Assembly (NCBI GenBank): GCA_026914155.1
Contig: JAPPGH010000031.1
Location: 192,773-256,772 of the forward strand
Origin: Candidatus Palauibacter rhopaloidicola
GTDB lineage: Bacteria > Gemmatimonadota > Gemmatimonadetes > Palauibacterales > Palauibacteraceae
Direction of reading: 5' to 3'
Length of the DNA: 64,000 bases
The notes under the pieces are model-generated. The model saw only the letters and a list, made by a program, of their open reading frames with translations, was not told the DNA's origin and made no database searches. Positions 9,120 to 19,437 of the stretch are shown piece by piece. Position numbers and translations under genes: made by a program. Each line of letters opens with the position of its first letter. The stretch's first letter is position 1.

Positions 9120-10783
9120 GCGCTCCCGCTTGTCGGCTCCACCGTCTCTCCCGAAGCACCGTGCGGCGCCCGGCCGCGTCGCGTGCGATCCTTCAGGAAA
9201 GACGCGCAAAGGGCAAGAAGCGCTGCCAACGCGGCCAGGGTCCCCACGACATCGCCGAAGCGCACGTACACCGTCCACTCATCCGTCGTCGCCACGTCCG
9301 CCACGAAGGAGGCGGGCTCGAAGAGTTCGGTGCGGTGCGACACGCGCCCCAACGGATCGACGATCTTTGAGATCCCGGTGTTTCCGGAGCGCGCCGCGCC
9401 CATCCGCGTCTCGATGGAACGCATGACGAGGTGCGCGGGGTGCTGCCACAGTGCGCTCGAACGGCTCCACCACGCGTCGCGGCCGAACCACGAGTCGTTC
9501 GTGATATTGACGAGGAAGTCCGCGCCGTTTCGCCGGTAGTGCCGCGCCAGAGGGGAGAAGATCGACTCGTAGCAGATCATCGTCCCGTACGCCGCGCTTC
9601 CGCCCTCCGTGGCGATCTCGATCGGGGCCTGCCACTCACCGATGCCGAAGTTCCCCCCTGCATAGGGGATGGCCCGGAACCATTCGGGAGGCATGAACGG
9701 CACCCGCTCCACGAACGGCACGAGAAAGCGCTTGTCGTAGCGGTTGACGACCCCTGCTCCGGGGCGGACGTGAAAGGCGGAGTTGAACGGCTGGTACTCC
9801 CCGTCCCCGAGATCGTCCGCCCCGCGCCCCCCGATCGCCACCTCGGCGTCGAGCGCCTCGGCAATCCCCTCCGCCCAGGCGCGCGCCTCCGGCCACCCGT
9901 CATAGGGGTAGGAGGGGAGCGGATCGAAGATGCCCGACCCGAGCATCGTCTCGGGAAAGATCACGAGATCCATGCGCTCCCGACCCGGCCACGCGGAGAT
10001 CAGCGTCGCCGTCGAACGAAAGGCGCTGTCGGTCGACGCGGCGCGATCCGTGTTGCGCAGGTGCTGCGGGACGCTGGGCTGAACGACTCCGACGCGGGCC
10101 ACGGGCCTTACGTCCAGCGTCTGCCAGCGCGCCACCGAGTAGGCGATGGGGATGGCGAGCACGAGCAGGAGTCCGGCCGCCGGCCGACGCAGCGCACGCC
10201 AACCCCCTGTCCGGTATGCGAGGAACCCCGACGCGACAAGGGCGTTGGCGAGAGCGAGCCAGAACGAGAGCCCGCGGGAGCCCACGAGGTCGGCCGCTCC
10301 CACGAGGATGGGATAGGCCGAGAGCGTGTCGCCCAACTGCATCCAGGGAAAGGAGACGTCGAGAAGGTGGGCCCGCAGCACCTCTCCGGCGGTCCAGAAA
10401 ACGGGGAAGACGACGTAGAGCGGCCACCCGAAGCGGGCCCGCACCAGGTGGATGCCGCCCGCCACCCACGACATGAAGGTCGCGAGGATGAGGATCGGGG
10501 CGAGGAAGGCGAAGAACGCCCACCACGTGTAGAAGATGAGCGCCACGAGGAGCCAGTACAGCACGAGCGTGTAGTAGACGAGCCCGAAGAGGAATCCCCC
10601 CTTGCGGGCCTGCCTGCGGCCCTCCGCCGTCGCCGGGAGTCCCTCGAGCCAGACGATGAAGGGGACGAGCGCGACGAAGGACGTCACGAGGAGATGGAAG
10701 GGGGGGTGCGCGAGGCCCATCAGCACCCCGCCGAGGAGCAGGGGAGCGGCCTGCTCGGGGACGATCCGCGCGCGCCAGTTCAA
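9116..10783 (-). CDS. lnt: apolipoprotein N-acyltransferase
   Basis: Inner-membrane enzyme (555 residues) adding the third acyl chain to lipoproteins. Six or so N-terminal membrane segments precede a periplasmic nitrilase domain. The catalytic triad is recognisable: Glu in LVIFPETMLGSG, Lys in RYDKRFLVPFVERVP and Cys in MICYESIFSP; ITNDSWFGRDAWWSR is also diagnostic. A final hydrophobic segment closes the protein. The start is TTG at 10783, overlapping the hemL stop as TTGA; the frame extends upstream only as antisense-like sequence of hemL. It serves the lipoproteins Pal, CpoB and the LolA-like protein of this window. Confidence 0.92.
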   Translation of the reverse strand: MNWRARIVPEQAAPLLLGGVLMGLAHPPFHLLVTSFVALVPFIVWLEGLPATAEGRRQARKGGFLFGLVYYTLVLYWLLVALIFYTWWAFFAFLAPILILATFMSWVAGGIHLVRARFGWPLYVVFPVFWTAGEVLRAHLLDVSFPWMQLGDTLSAYPILVGAADLVGSRGLSFWLALANALVASGFLAYRTGGWRALRRPAAGLLLVLAIPIAYSVARWQTLDVRPVARVGVVQPSVPQHLRNTDRAASTDSAFRSTATLISAWPGRERMDLVIFPETMLGSGIFDPLPSYPYDGWPEARAWAEGIAEALDAEVAIGGRGADDLGDGEYQPFNSAFHVRPGAGVVNRYDKRFLVPFVERVPFMPPEWFRAIPYAGGNFGIGEWQAPIEIATEGGSAAYGTMICYESIFSPLARHYRRNGADFLVNITNDSWFGRDAWWSRSSALWQHPAHLVMRSIETRMGAARSGNTGISKIVDPLGRVSHRTELFEPASFVADVATTDEWTVYVRFGDVVGTLAALAALLALCASFLKDRTRRGRAPHGASGETVEPTSGSA

Positions 10784-12117
10784 CCCGCGCCTCCCGGCAC
10801 CGCGTCCAGTGTCGCGTCCTGTGCAGCGTCCAGCGCTTCGCCCACCGCTCCGAGCGTTTCCGCCACGTCCGCGTCGGTGTGCGCGGTGGAGAGGAACCCC
10901 GTCTCGAAGGCGGAGGGGGCGAAGAAGACGCCGCGCTCGAAGCACGCCCGGTAGTAGCGCGCGAAGAAGTCCGTGTCCGCGCGCCGTGCGCCATCGAAAT
11001 CGAACACGGGGCCGTCGGTGAAGAAGACGCCCCACATGGAACCCAGCGCGGTCCCGCAGGCCGGGATGCCCCGGGCACCAGCGGCGGTCAGGATGCCCTC
11101 CACGAGCGTCGCGGCGCGCCGCTCCAGATCCGCGAACGGGTCCGTCCGCTCGAGTTCGTCGAGTTGGGCGATGCCCGCGGCCATGCCGAGCGGGTTCCCC
11201 GACAGCGTCCCGGCCTGGTACACGTCCCCTTCCGGAGCCATCCGCCGCATCAGCTCGCGGGGACCCGCGTAGGCCGCGACCGGCATCCCCGCGCCGAGGA
11301 CCTTTCCGAGCGTGACGAGGTCCGCGGCGACCCCGTAGCGCTCCTGCGCGCCGCCCCGCGCGACCCGGAACCCGGTCATGACCTCGTCGAAGATGAGGAG
11401 CGCCCCGGCGCGCTCGCAGGCGTCGCGGAGGCCTTCCAGAAAGCCCTCGCGCGGCGGGATGAGGCCCGCGTTGCCCGCCACCGGCTCGACGATGACGGCC
11501 GCGAGCCGGGCGCCGTGTTCCGCGAACACCGCCGCCACCGCCTCGAGGTCGTTGTAGGGTGCGGTCAGCGTCAGGCCGGAGGCCGCCGCCGGCACGCCCG
11601 GCGAATCGGGGAGCGACAGCGTGGCGACGCCCGATCCGGCCACGACGAGGAAAGCGTCCGCGTGGCCGTGATAGCAGCCCGCGAACTTCAGGATCAGGTC
11701 ACGGCCCGTCGCGGCGCGGGCGAGCCGAACGGCGGACATCGTGGCCTCGGTACCGCTGTTCACGAAGCGCACCATCTCGACGCCGGGCACCCAGGCGGCG
11801 ACGCGCTCGGCGAGTTCGACCTCGCGCGCCTGGCAGGCCCCGAAGCTCATCCCGTCGCGGGCCGCGCGCGTCACGGCCTCGACGACGGGCGGGGCGGCGT
11901 GGCCGAGGATGAGCGGCCCCCAGGAGAGCACGTAGTCGAGATAGCCGCGCCCGGCCTCATCGAAGATCCGAGCGCCTTCGCCGCGAGCGGCAAACAGCGG
12001 CTCCATCCCGACGGCGCCGAAGGCCCGCACGGGCGAACTCACGCCGCCCGGCATCGCGTCGCGCGCGCGCCGAATCCAGTCGGAGGCGACGGACGGACGG
12101 CGGGGCCCTCGGCTCAC
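10780..12117 (-). CDS. hemL: glutamate-1-semialdehyde 2,1-aminomutase
   Basis: PLP enzyme (445 residues) converting glutamate-1-semialdehyde to 5-aminolevulinate, second dedicated step of C5-pathway heme synthesis; the first enzyme, HemA, is encoded at 34895. Motifs: MPGGVSSPVRAF at the N-terminus, VNSGTEATMSAVRLAR, YHGHADAFLVVAGSG, LIFDEVMTGFRVA and the PLP lysine in TLGKVLGAGMP. The start is GTG at 12117, overlapping the rimO stop as GTGA. Confidence 0.95.
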   Translation of the reverse strand: MSRGPRRPSVASDWIRRARDAMPGGVSSPVRAFGAVGMEPLFAARGEGARIFDEAGRGYLDYVLSWGPLILGHAAPPVVEAVTRAARDGMSFGACQAREVELAERVAAWVPGVEMVRFVNSGTEATMSAVRLARAATGRDLILKFAGCYHGHADAFLVVAGSGVATLSLPDSPGVPAAASGLTLTAPYNDLEAVAAVFAEHGARLAAVIVEPVAGNAGLIPPREGFLEGLRDACERAGALLIFDEVMTGFRVARGGAQERYGVAADLVTLGKVLGAGMPVAAYAGPRELMRRMAPEGDVYQAGTLSGNPLGMAAGIAQLDELERTDPFADLERRAATLVEGILTAAGARGIPACGTALGSMWGVFFTDGPVFDFDGARRADTDFFARYYRACFERGVFFAPSAFETGFLSTAHTDADVAETLGAVGEALDAAQDATLDAVPGGAG

Positions 12118-13565
12118 CGGCCCCAGGCGCTGTCGAGCCCCAGAACCGGGAGCCCACGCCCCGGCGGGAGGGCCGGGGCTGCCGCAGACCCTCCGCGCAC
12201 GGACGCCCGGTGCACGACTCCCCGGACGCGACCCGCGAGGTCGAAGTCGGCGGCTCGCTCGATCTCGACCCGCACCAGCGAGCCGGGAGCGAGGCCGTTT
12301 CCGCCCACGAGCACCGTCACGCCGTCCACGTCGTCCGCCTGGCTCTCGATCCGGCCGAGGTGCGCCGCGGCCGGAGGATCTTCGTAGAGCAGTTCGAGCG
12401 TCGGGTCGTCCGGGGCCGCAGACCCATCCACGACGGCGACGCGCTCGCGGCCGATCTCCGCGGCGAGCCGCTCGCGGCTCACGGCGCGCTGGACCTCGAG
12501 CACCTCCTCTAGACGGTCCCGCGCCAGGTCCTCGGGCACGAAGCTCTCCTCCATGGCGGCCGCGCGCGTCCCCTCCTGCGGCGAGAAGGCAAAGGCTCCG
12601 AGCCGGTCGAACGGCACCTCATCGAGGAAATCCACGAGTTCGCGGAACTCCGCGTCCGTCTCGCCCGGGAACCCGACGAGCACCGTCGTCCTCAGCGTGA
12701 GTTCGGGGATCGTCTCCCGCAGCCAGGCGACCTTCGACCGCAGCTTCGCGGCCCGCTCCGGCCGGCGCATGCGGTGGAGCACCGTGTCGCTCGCGTGCTG
12801 GATCGGCATGTCGATGTACGACAGGAGCCGCGTCTCGGACGCCATCAGTTCGACGAGCGGCTCGCGCAGGCCCGCGGAGTAGATATACAGGAGACGGAAC
12901 CAGGGGATCGACGTCTCGCGCAGCAGCGCCTCGACGAGCGTCGCGATGTCCGTCCCGTCCCGCCCCTCCCGGCCCCAGTGCGCCAGGTCCTGCGCCACCA
13001 GGTTCACCTCCACGGCGCCCTGTGCCTCGAGGCGCTGCGCCTCGGCGACGACACGCTCCAGGTCGAAGGAACGGTGCTTTCCCCGCCAGAGCGGGATCGC
13101 GCAGAAGGCGCACGCGTGACTGCATCCCTCGCTGACCTTCAGGTAGCGGACGTGGCGCGCCCCGACGGGGATCCGCTCCCCCGGGTGCGCACCCCCGTCC
13201 GGCGCCGGTCCCCGGAGAAGTCCGCGCTCGCGCAACTCCGGCACGAGGCGGTCGAGGTCCCGCAGCCCGAGGAGGAGGTCGACCTCCGGCAGCGCCTCCG
13301 CCATCTCCTCCCGGTAGCGCTCCACCATGCACCCGACCGCCACGACGCCGCGGCACGCGCCTTCGCGTTTCAGCCGCTCCGCCTCGAGGATCGTCTCGAT
13401 CGACTCTTCCTTCGCGGCGTCGATGAACCCGCACGTGTTGACGAGGATGACGTCCGCTTCCTCCACGTCGGTGCGCTCGGCCCCGTGGCCGACGAGTTCG
13501 GCGAGCATGCGCTCGGAGTCGACGGTGTTCTTGTCGCAACCGAGGCTGACGAGTCCTAGCCGCAT
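12114..13565 (-). CDS. rimO: ribosomal protein S12 methylthiotransferase
   Basis: Radical-SAM methylthiotransferase (483 residues) acting on Asp of ribosomal protein S12. The N-terminal domain carries the three cluster cysteines (LGCDKNTVDSE, VNTCGFIDAAKEES, VAVGCMVERYREE). The radical-SAM core has CSHACAFC (CX3CX2C) in SEGCSHACAFCAIPLWRGKH, a sequence context favouring RimO over MiaB. A TRAM domain follows at the C-terminus. The start is ATG at 13565, overlapping the preceding lipoprotein gene by 10 bases; the longer frame lacks family resemblance. Confidence 0.93.
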   Translation of the reverse strand: MRLGLVSLGCDKNTVDSERMLAELVGHGAERTDVEEADVILVNTCGFIDAAKEESIETILEAERLKREGACRGVVAVGCMVERYREEMAEALPEVDLLLGLRDLDRLVPELRERGLLRGPAPDGGAHPGERIPVGARHVRYLKVSEGCSHACAFCAIPLWRGKHRSFDLERVVAEAQRLEAQGAVEVNLVAQDLAHWGREGRDGTDIATLVEALLRETSIPWFRLLYIYSAGLREPLVELMASETRLLSYIDMPIQHASDTVLHRMRRPERAAKLRSKVAWLRETIPELTLRTTVLVGFPGETDAEFRELVDFLDEVPFDRLGAFAFSPQEGTRAAAMEESFVPEDLARDRLEEVLEVQRAVSRERLAAEIGRERVAVVDGSAAPDDPTLELLYEDPPAAAHLGRIESQADDVDGVTVLVGGNGLAPGSLVRVEIERAADFDLAGRVRGVVHRASVRGGSAAAPALPPGRGLPVLGLDSAWGR

Positions 13566-14560
13566 CGCACATCGTCGGGAAAGACCGGCACCCCCTCCGG
13601 GGGCGCGTACGTGAAGAGGGCGGGGTCGAGCCGGGCCTCGGGTTCGAGCGGGATCAGGGTCACCGTGCGGAGGGTCCGGTTCTCCTCGCGAATGCGGAAG
13701 CGGCGCACGTAGCGGTCGGGTACGCCGATCCACAGGCGGACCTCCACGTATCTCGCCGGGAGTTCCCGCGGCGTGAGCGACACGATGCGCGTCTCCACGC
13801 CACCGATCTCCCCGGTCCCTTCATCCACCGCGTCGTAGGTCGTCCGCGCCTGCGAAAGCAGACGTCCGAGGATATCGACCGAACCGATTTCCGCGCCCTC
13901 CTCAAGGCGGGAGACCACGACCTGGTCGTGAAGCGAGGGTTCGTAGAGCCAGAGACAGGAACCGTCCGCCACGTAGATGTCGCCGGCCGGTTCGTCGAAT
14001 TCCATGCGGAACCGGTCCCGTCCCTCCTGATACCAGGTTCCGCGGCCCTCGCGGGTGCGGCCGAGGAGCGGGTTCTCGATGCGCTGGGCGAAGGCCGCCT
14101 TGAGACGCTCGAGCGAAGCATGCGCCGAATACGCCAGGGCAAGGAGCGAGTCCACATCCACGCGTCCGGGTTCGTCGTCGACACGCCCAGGTTCGTCGTC
14201 CACGCGTCCAGGCTTCTCGTCTACCGGCCGCGACCCGTCCGGATCGGGGGCCTCCGGATCCGGGGTCGGGGCGGGAGCCTGACCTTCACTCGGCGCCGCG
14301 CCCACCGCGTCGTCCGCTTCTTCGACCGGCGGCTCGCCCTGCCCCGCGGGGGTATCCTCCGCGGCGGCCGAGTTCCCGGCGGCCGCGGGTCGCGGCGGGG
14401 CGTCGCGCCGGCCGAACTCGGCTTCGATCCGGGCTCGGGCTTCCGCCACCTCCGCGGAATCCGGGGCGGAGCACGCCAGCATGAGGGCGCACGCGACGGC
14501 TCCGGCCGCGAGAGGACCGAGCCCCCCCGAACAAGGCGGCCGCGGGCGGACGGGTCTCAT
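13556..14560 (-). CDS. LolA-like lipoprotein carrier domain with its own lipobox
   Basis: A 334-residue envelope protein. Its C-terminal ~190 residues have the LolA fold pattern: LERLKAAFAQRIENPLLG, RGTWYQEGRDRFRMEF, DGSCLWLYEPSLHDQVVV and a closing beta-rich half. Unlike ordinary LolA, which is soluble and periplasmic, it starts with an apparent lipoprotein signal (ALMLACSAP), so it should be membrane anchored. An acidic, Pro-rich linker of about 110 residues separates anchor and domain and holds three copies of a seven-residue unit (PGRVDDE-like). Its ATG at 14560 overlaps the ftsK stop as ATGA. It could be the functional LolA, a LolB substitute, or a relative with another cargo. Confidence 0.75.
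   Translation of the reverse strand: MRPVRPRPPCSGGLGPLAAGAVACALMLACSAPDSAEVAEARARIEAEFGRRDAPPRPAAAGNSAAAEDTPAGQGEPPVEEADDAVGAAPSEGQAPAPTPDPEAPDPDGSRPVDEKPGRVDDEPGRVDDEPGRVDVDSLLALAYSAHASLERLKAAFAQRIENPLLGRTREGRGTWYQEGRDRFRMEFDEPAGDIYVADGSCLWLYEPSLHDQVVVSRLEEGAEIGSVDILGRLLSQARTTYDAVDEGTGEIGGVETRIVSLTPRELPARYVEVRLWIGVPDRYVRRFRIREENRTLRTVTLIPLEPEARLDPALFTYAPPEGVPVFPDDVRCG
14159..14221. repeat. three 21-bp tandem repeats inside the LolA-like gene
   Basis: Units at 14159-14179, 14180-14200 and 14201-14221 share the core GTCC(G/A)GGTTCGTCGTC with a few changes. They encode the repeated PGRVDDE/EPGRVDD segment of the linker. The repeat length keeps the frame, so copy number can vary without breaking the gene. 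Confidence 0.85.
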
Positions 14561-16845
14561 GGTTCGTCGCCGTCCCCGCCGTCCAGATCGGCAAGGGTCG
14601 CGAGCACCTCCCGCGGCTTGGATCCGTCCGCGGGTCCCACGATCCCGGCCGCGTGCAACTGGTCGACGATACGCGCCGCGCGCCCGTACCCGATCTTGAG
14701 CCGACGCTGGAGCAGGCTCGTCGAACCCGCAGCGTGCGAGATCACGATCTCGGCAGCCTGCCGGAACAGCGGGTCGCGATCCTCGGCGCCTTCGTCCGAG
14801 ACGCCCGATCCTCCTTCTTCCTCCTCCAGTTCCTTCAACAGGTCGAGGATGTCGCGCTCCGAAGCGGCTTCCTCCTCCGCCTTCTCGGCCTCGGCACGCG
14901 CCTTCGCCTGCTCCCGATACCAGTCGAGAAGGCGTTCCGTCTCCTCGGACGAGATGTAGGCGCCCTGGATGCGGACCGGATCGGACTCGCCGGGCGGCAG
15001 GAAGAGCATGTCCCCGTTCCCGAGCAGGCTCTCCGCGCCGTTCTGGTCGAGGATCGTGCGGCTGTCGATCTTCGACGCGACCCGGAACGCGATTCGGCTC
15101 GGTATGTTCGCCTTGATGAGGCCGGTGAGGACGTTGACCGAGGGGCGCTGCGTGGCAAGCACGAGGTGGATTCCTACCGCCCGCGCCTTCTGGGACAGCA
15201 TGGCGAGCGGCGTCTCCACCTCCGACTGTACCGTCATCATGAGGTCCGCCAGTTCGTCGATGATGAGGACGATGTAGGGCAACGGACCCTCATCGTAGAG
15301 CGCCGGCTCATCCATGACGCCGCGCTTCGGGAGGAAGACCTCGCGACCGCGCGCGATCCGGCCGTTGAACTCCCCGACGTTCCGGCATCCGTTGGCCGAG
15401 AGCAGTCCGAAACGGCGCTTCATCTCGTACACCGCCCACTTGAGGACGGAGGCGGCCTCTTCGTTGTCCGTGATGACGGGATGGCGGAGGTGCGGGAGAT
15501 CTCCGTAGACGGACAACTCCACCATCTTGGGATCCACCATCAGGAGGCGGAGTTCGGCCGGCGTGTAGCGGCACACCAGGCTCGTGATGAGGGCGTTGAT
15601 GCACACCGACTTCCCGGACCCGGTCTGGCCCGCGATGAGGAGGTGCGGCATCCGGGTCAGATCCGCGCACGTCGGCTTGCCGGAGAGGTCGCGGCCGAGC
15701 GCGAGCGGGAGCGTCTGGCGTCCGCGCCGGTACGACGGGCTCTCGAGGATCTCGCGCACGAGCACCATCTCCGAAGCCGGGTTGGGCACCTCGACGCCGA
15801 CGGCGCCCTTGCCGGGAATCGGCGCCACGATCCGGACGGACGGCGCCTTCAGGGCGAGCGCGATGTCGTCCGCGCGAGCCGAGATCTGTCCCACCTTCAC
15901 GCCCGGCGCCGGGACGACCTCGAACTGCGTCACGACGGGGCCGGTGGTCCAGCCGCCGATCTCGCCGGCGACGCGGAAGGTGGCGAGCTTCTCGATGAGG
16001 ATCTCGCCGAGGCGATCAAGATCGCGCACGCCGAGGCCGCTGCCCTGCCCTACGGGCGCGTCGAAGAGTCGAATGGGCGGAACCGCCGAGGAACCGGGAT
16101 CGCCGGCGTCCTCGAGTTCCGCGACAGCCGGTGTCTCGTCCTCCGGCGCCGGGTCCGGCTCGGGCGGCGCGCTCGCCGGTTTCGCGGGTGTCCGCTTCTT
16201 CGTGGCGCGGCCCCGTCCGGCCGCCACCTTCGCCTTCACTTCGCTCGGCGGAGCGGGCTTTGCGGGAGACCGCGGGAGACGGGAGGGCCGCGCGGCGCCG
16301 GCGAAGGAGCGGCCGAGTGCGAGGACGGCGCCGCCGGCGGCGGTGGATCCGCGGACGAGCGAGCGCCCCCCCGCCGTCACGGCCCCGGTCAGGGACCACC
16401 TCATGGTGACGAACAGCGTGAGCAGGAGGACGCCCGCGGCGAGGAGCCCACCTCCCAGGCGGCCGAACACCTGTGCGAGGCCGTCCCCCGCGGTCGCGCC
16501 CAGCCAGCCGATATCGCCCCCGGCCCCCGGTCCCGGTCCCGCGATGAGCCAGTAAAGCGACGGGAGGACCGCGAGCAGCACCACTGTGAGGATGGACCAG
16601 CGGAGGGCCCGGGTCGGATCGCCCCAACCGAGGAAATGCAGGCCCCACATGAACGCCGGAATCGCAAGGAGCGGCGAAAGGACGCCGACGGCCCGCTCGA
16701 GGTTGTCGTGAAGCAGTTCCCCGGCCGGCCCGATCCAGTTGGACCCGCCGGCGAATGCGGGAGAGAGCAGCGCGAACGCCACCAGGAGGCCGAGCACGAT
16801 CAGCGCGACGCCCAGCACCTCGCGCCGTTGCCGTTCATCCACCAT
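14557..16845 (-). CDS. ftsK: DNA translocase FtsK/SpoIIIE
   Basis: Septal DNA pump (762 residues). Four N-terminal membrane segments (to about residue 150), a short Ala/Pro-rich linker, then the motor: FEVVPAPGVKVGQISA, Walker A IAGQTGSGKSVCINALI, Walker B region YIVLIIDELADLMM, LATQRPSVNVLTGLIKANIP and a C-terminal winged-helix gamma domain (LLQRRLKIGYGRAARIVDQL). I prefer ATG at 16845 because GGAGG sits 7 bases upstream; GTG at 16848 is the alternative. The start shares a base with the stop of the small ORF upstream (TGATG). Confidence 0.93.
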   Translation of the reverse strand: MVDERQRREVLGVALIVLGLLVAFALLSPAFAGGSNWIGPAGELLHDNLERAVGVLSPLLAIPAFMWGLHFLGWGDPTRALRWSILTVVLLAVLPSLYWLIAGPGPGAGGDIGWLGATAGDGLAQVFGRLGGGLLAAGVLLLTLFVTMRWSLTGAVTAGGRSLVRGSTAAGGAVLALGRSFAGAARPSRLPRSPAKPAPPSEVKAKVAAGRGRATKKRTPAKPASAPPEPDPAPEDETPAVAELEDAGDPGSSAVPPIRLFDAPVGQGSGLGVRDLDRLGEILIEKLATFRVAGEIGGWTTGPVVTQFEVVPAPGVKVGQISARADDIALALKAPSVRIVAPIPGKGAVGVEVPNPASEMVLVREILESPSYRRGRQTLPLALGRDLSGKPTCADLTRMPHLLIAGQTGSGKSVCINALITSLVCRYTPAELRLLMVDPKMVELSVYGDLPHLRHPVITDNEEAASVLKWAVYEMKRRFGLLSANGCRNVGEFNGRIARGREVFLPKRGVMDEPALYDEGPLPYIVLIIDELADLMMTVQSEVETPLAMLSQKARAVGIHLVLATQRPSVNVLTGLIKANIPSRIAFRVASKIDSRTILDQNGAESLLGNGDMLFLPPGESDPVRIQGAYISSEETERLLDWYREQAKARAEAEKAEEEAASERDILDLLKELEEEEGGSGVSDEGAEDRDPLFRQAAEIVISHAAGSTSLLQRRLKIGYGRAARIVDQLHAAGIVGPADGSKPREVLATLADLDGGDGDEP

Positions 16846-17008
16846 CACGCATCCTCCCCGCCCCGACAGCCAACGAGGGCGCCGTCCCGCCAGACCGGCA
16901 CGACCTCGAGATCATCCAGCCTCGCGCAGACCGTTAGGTCCGCGCTCCGGCCGCCCTGCAAGATGGCCCGCGCACCACGCGTCGTCCATGCTGACGCGTC
17001 CTCGCCGC

Positions 17009-17012
<4 letters not shown>
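16845..17012 (-). CDS. 55-residue orphan ORF resembling the tail of an amidohydrolase
   Basis: A short frame that exactly fills the space between accC and ftsK. It starts at GTG 17012, overlapping the accC TGA as GTGA, and ends in TGA overlapping the ftsK ATG as TGATG. The peptide contains [17 protein letters not shown] and [14 protein letters not shown]. This resembles the last strands of amidohydrolase-superfamily enzymes (pattern: G-x-G-x-x-A-D-L-x-V, then V-x-x-V-W-x-x-G), such as dihydroorotase or NagA. The metal-binding barrel is absent. I read it as a translated remnant of a deleted amidohydrolase gene; a real small protein or a mere translational relay cannot be excluded. Confidence 0.6.
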
Positions 17013-18352
<1,340 letters not shown>

Positions 18353-18368
18353 GCGCCCGGCCGCGGCT

Positions 18369-18848
18369 TCAGTCGGGCTCGATACGGAAGAGCAGCGCGC
18401 CGTACTCCACCGGCTCGGCGTTCTCGACCGCGATCTCCTGCACGACGCCCGCGACGTCCGACTGGAGCTCGTTCATGAGCTTCATCGCCTCCAGGATGCA
18501 GAGCGTCTGGCCGACCTCCACGCGGTCCCCCGCAGACACGAAGGGCTCGGCGCCGGCGGCCGGCGCCCGGTAGAAGGTGCCGACCATGGGCGAGAGCACC
18601 TCGAACAGCCCCTCCGCGGGTGCCGTCTCCGCCGGCGGGGAGGCGGGCGCGGGCGCGGGGGGCGGCGCGGCCTCCACGCTGCCGACCGCCGCCGCGGGCA
18701 CGGCCGCGGCAGCCGCCACGCGCGGGGACTTCCGGATCCTGACCCGGGTCGGGTCTCCCGTGTCCGAGCCCACAAGCTCGATGTCGAGGCCGTCCACGCC
18801 CGAGTCCTCGACCAACTCGATGAGTCCCTTCAGCCAGTCCAAATCCAT
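18369..18848 (-). CDS. accB: acetyl-CoA carboxylase, biotin carboxyl carrier protein
   Basis: Carrier subunit of 159 residues. The N-terminal helix region is followed by an Ala/Pro-rich linker (about residues 45-80) and a biotinyl domain with the biotinylation site EAMKLMNEL, where the Lys is modified, and [13 protein letters not shown], the thumb-containing segment of AccB type. It begins 2 bases after the efp stop and precedes accC, the usual accBC order. Confidence 0.95.
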   Translation of the reverse strand: MDLDWLKGLIELVEDSGVDGLDIELVGSDTGDPTRVRIRKSPRVAAAAAVPAAAVGSVEAAPPPAPAPASPPAETAPAEGLFEVLSPMVGTFYRAPAAGAEPFVSAGDRVEVGQTLCILEAMKLMNELQSDVAGVVQEIAVENAEPVEYGALLFRIEPD

Positions 18849-18850
18849 GG

Positions 18851-19414
18851 TCAGGTTACCCGCGTGATGTACTTGTTCTCCGTCCTGTCGACGCGCACGA
18901 CGTCGCCGGTCTCGAGGAAGAGCGGCACCTGGATCACCGCACCGGCCGCCAGCCGGGCCGGCTTGGTTCCGCCCTGGGCCGTGTCCCCCCGCACTCCGGG
19001 ATCCGTCTCGACGATCTCCAGCTCGACGAACTGCGGCAACTCGATCGCGAGCACGACGCCGTCACGGTTGAGGCTCTGGCACTCCATGTTCTCCTCCAGG
19101 TATTGGAGCTGGTCCTCTCCGATCTGATCTTCCGACATCGGAATCTGCTCGAAGGTTTCCATGTTCATGAAGTAGTACAGGTGGCCGTCCGTGTACGTGT
19201 ACTGCACGGGCCGCCGTTCCAGGCGCACCTGCCTGACCTTCTCGCCGGCGCGGAAGGTCTTGTCGATCACGCCTCCCTCCATCACGTCCTTCAGCTTCGT
19301 GCGGACGAAAGCCCCGCCCTTTCCCGGCTTGACGTGCTGAAAATAGGTGATCGAGTAGAGGGTGCCGTTGAGCTCGATCACCATCCCTCGACGAAAATCC
19401 GAAGTATCTGCCAT
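18851..19414 (-). CDS. efp: translation elongation factor P
   Basis: Three-domain factor (187 residues) relieving ribosome stalling at polyproline. The domain I loop reads [10 protein letters not shown], with a Lys at the tip that can be post-translationally modified; no epmA/epmB/earP-like gene is visible here. Domains II and III include [18 protein letters not shown] and a C-terminal [17 protein letters not shown] at 19414; no strong ribosome binding site is seen. It sits 20 bases behind the Xaa-Pro peptidase and heads accBC. The proline-rich proteins of this window would be natural clients. Confidence 0.95.
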   Translation of the reverse strand: MADTSDFRRGMVIELNGTLYSITYFQHVKPGKGGAFVRTKLKDVMEGGVIDKTFRAGEKVRQVRLERRPVQYTYTDGHLYYFMNMETFEQIPMSEDQIGEDQLQYLEENMECQSLNRDGVVLAIELPQFVELEIVETDPGVRGDTAQGGTKPARLAAGAVIQVPLFLETGDVVRVDRTENKYITRVT

Positions 19415-19427
19415 GGTACCCGTGAAT

Positions 19428-19437
19428 TAGTGCACTA
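19428..19437. promoter_or_regulatory. 10-bp palindrome between pepP-like gene and efp
   Basis: TAGTGCACTA is a perfect palindrome lying 14 bases upstream of the efp ATG and including the TAG stop of the peptidase gene. It may be chance, or an operator or small stem at an otherwise tight operon junction. No -10/-35 pair is evident around it. Confidence 0.25.

Noticed and set aside
6064-9159. Reading the HDAC-family gene as a 1031-residue protein
   Set aside because: The extra ~700 residues are an out-of-frame shadow of the receptor gene; family homology begins at GTG 7038.
6999-9539. An 846-codon open frame on the plus strand opposite the receptor and lnt
   Set aside because: It runs antisense to two clear genes, is Arg/Pro/His-rich with no domain, and arises from high GC third positions.
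14159-14221. Possible CRISPR-like repeats
   Set aside because: Three contiguous 21-bp units without spacers, in frame inside a gene; simple coding tandem repeats.
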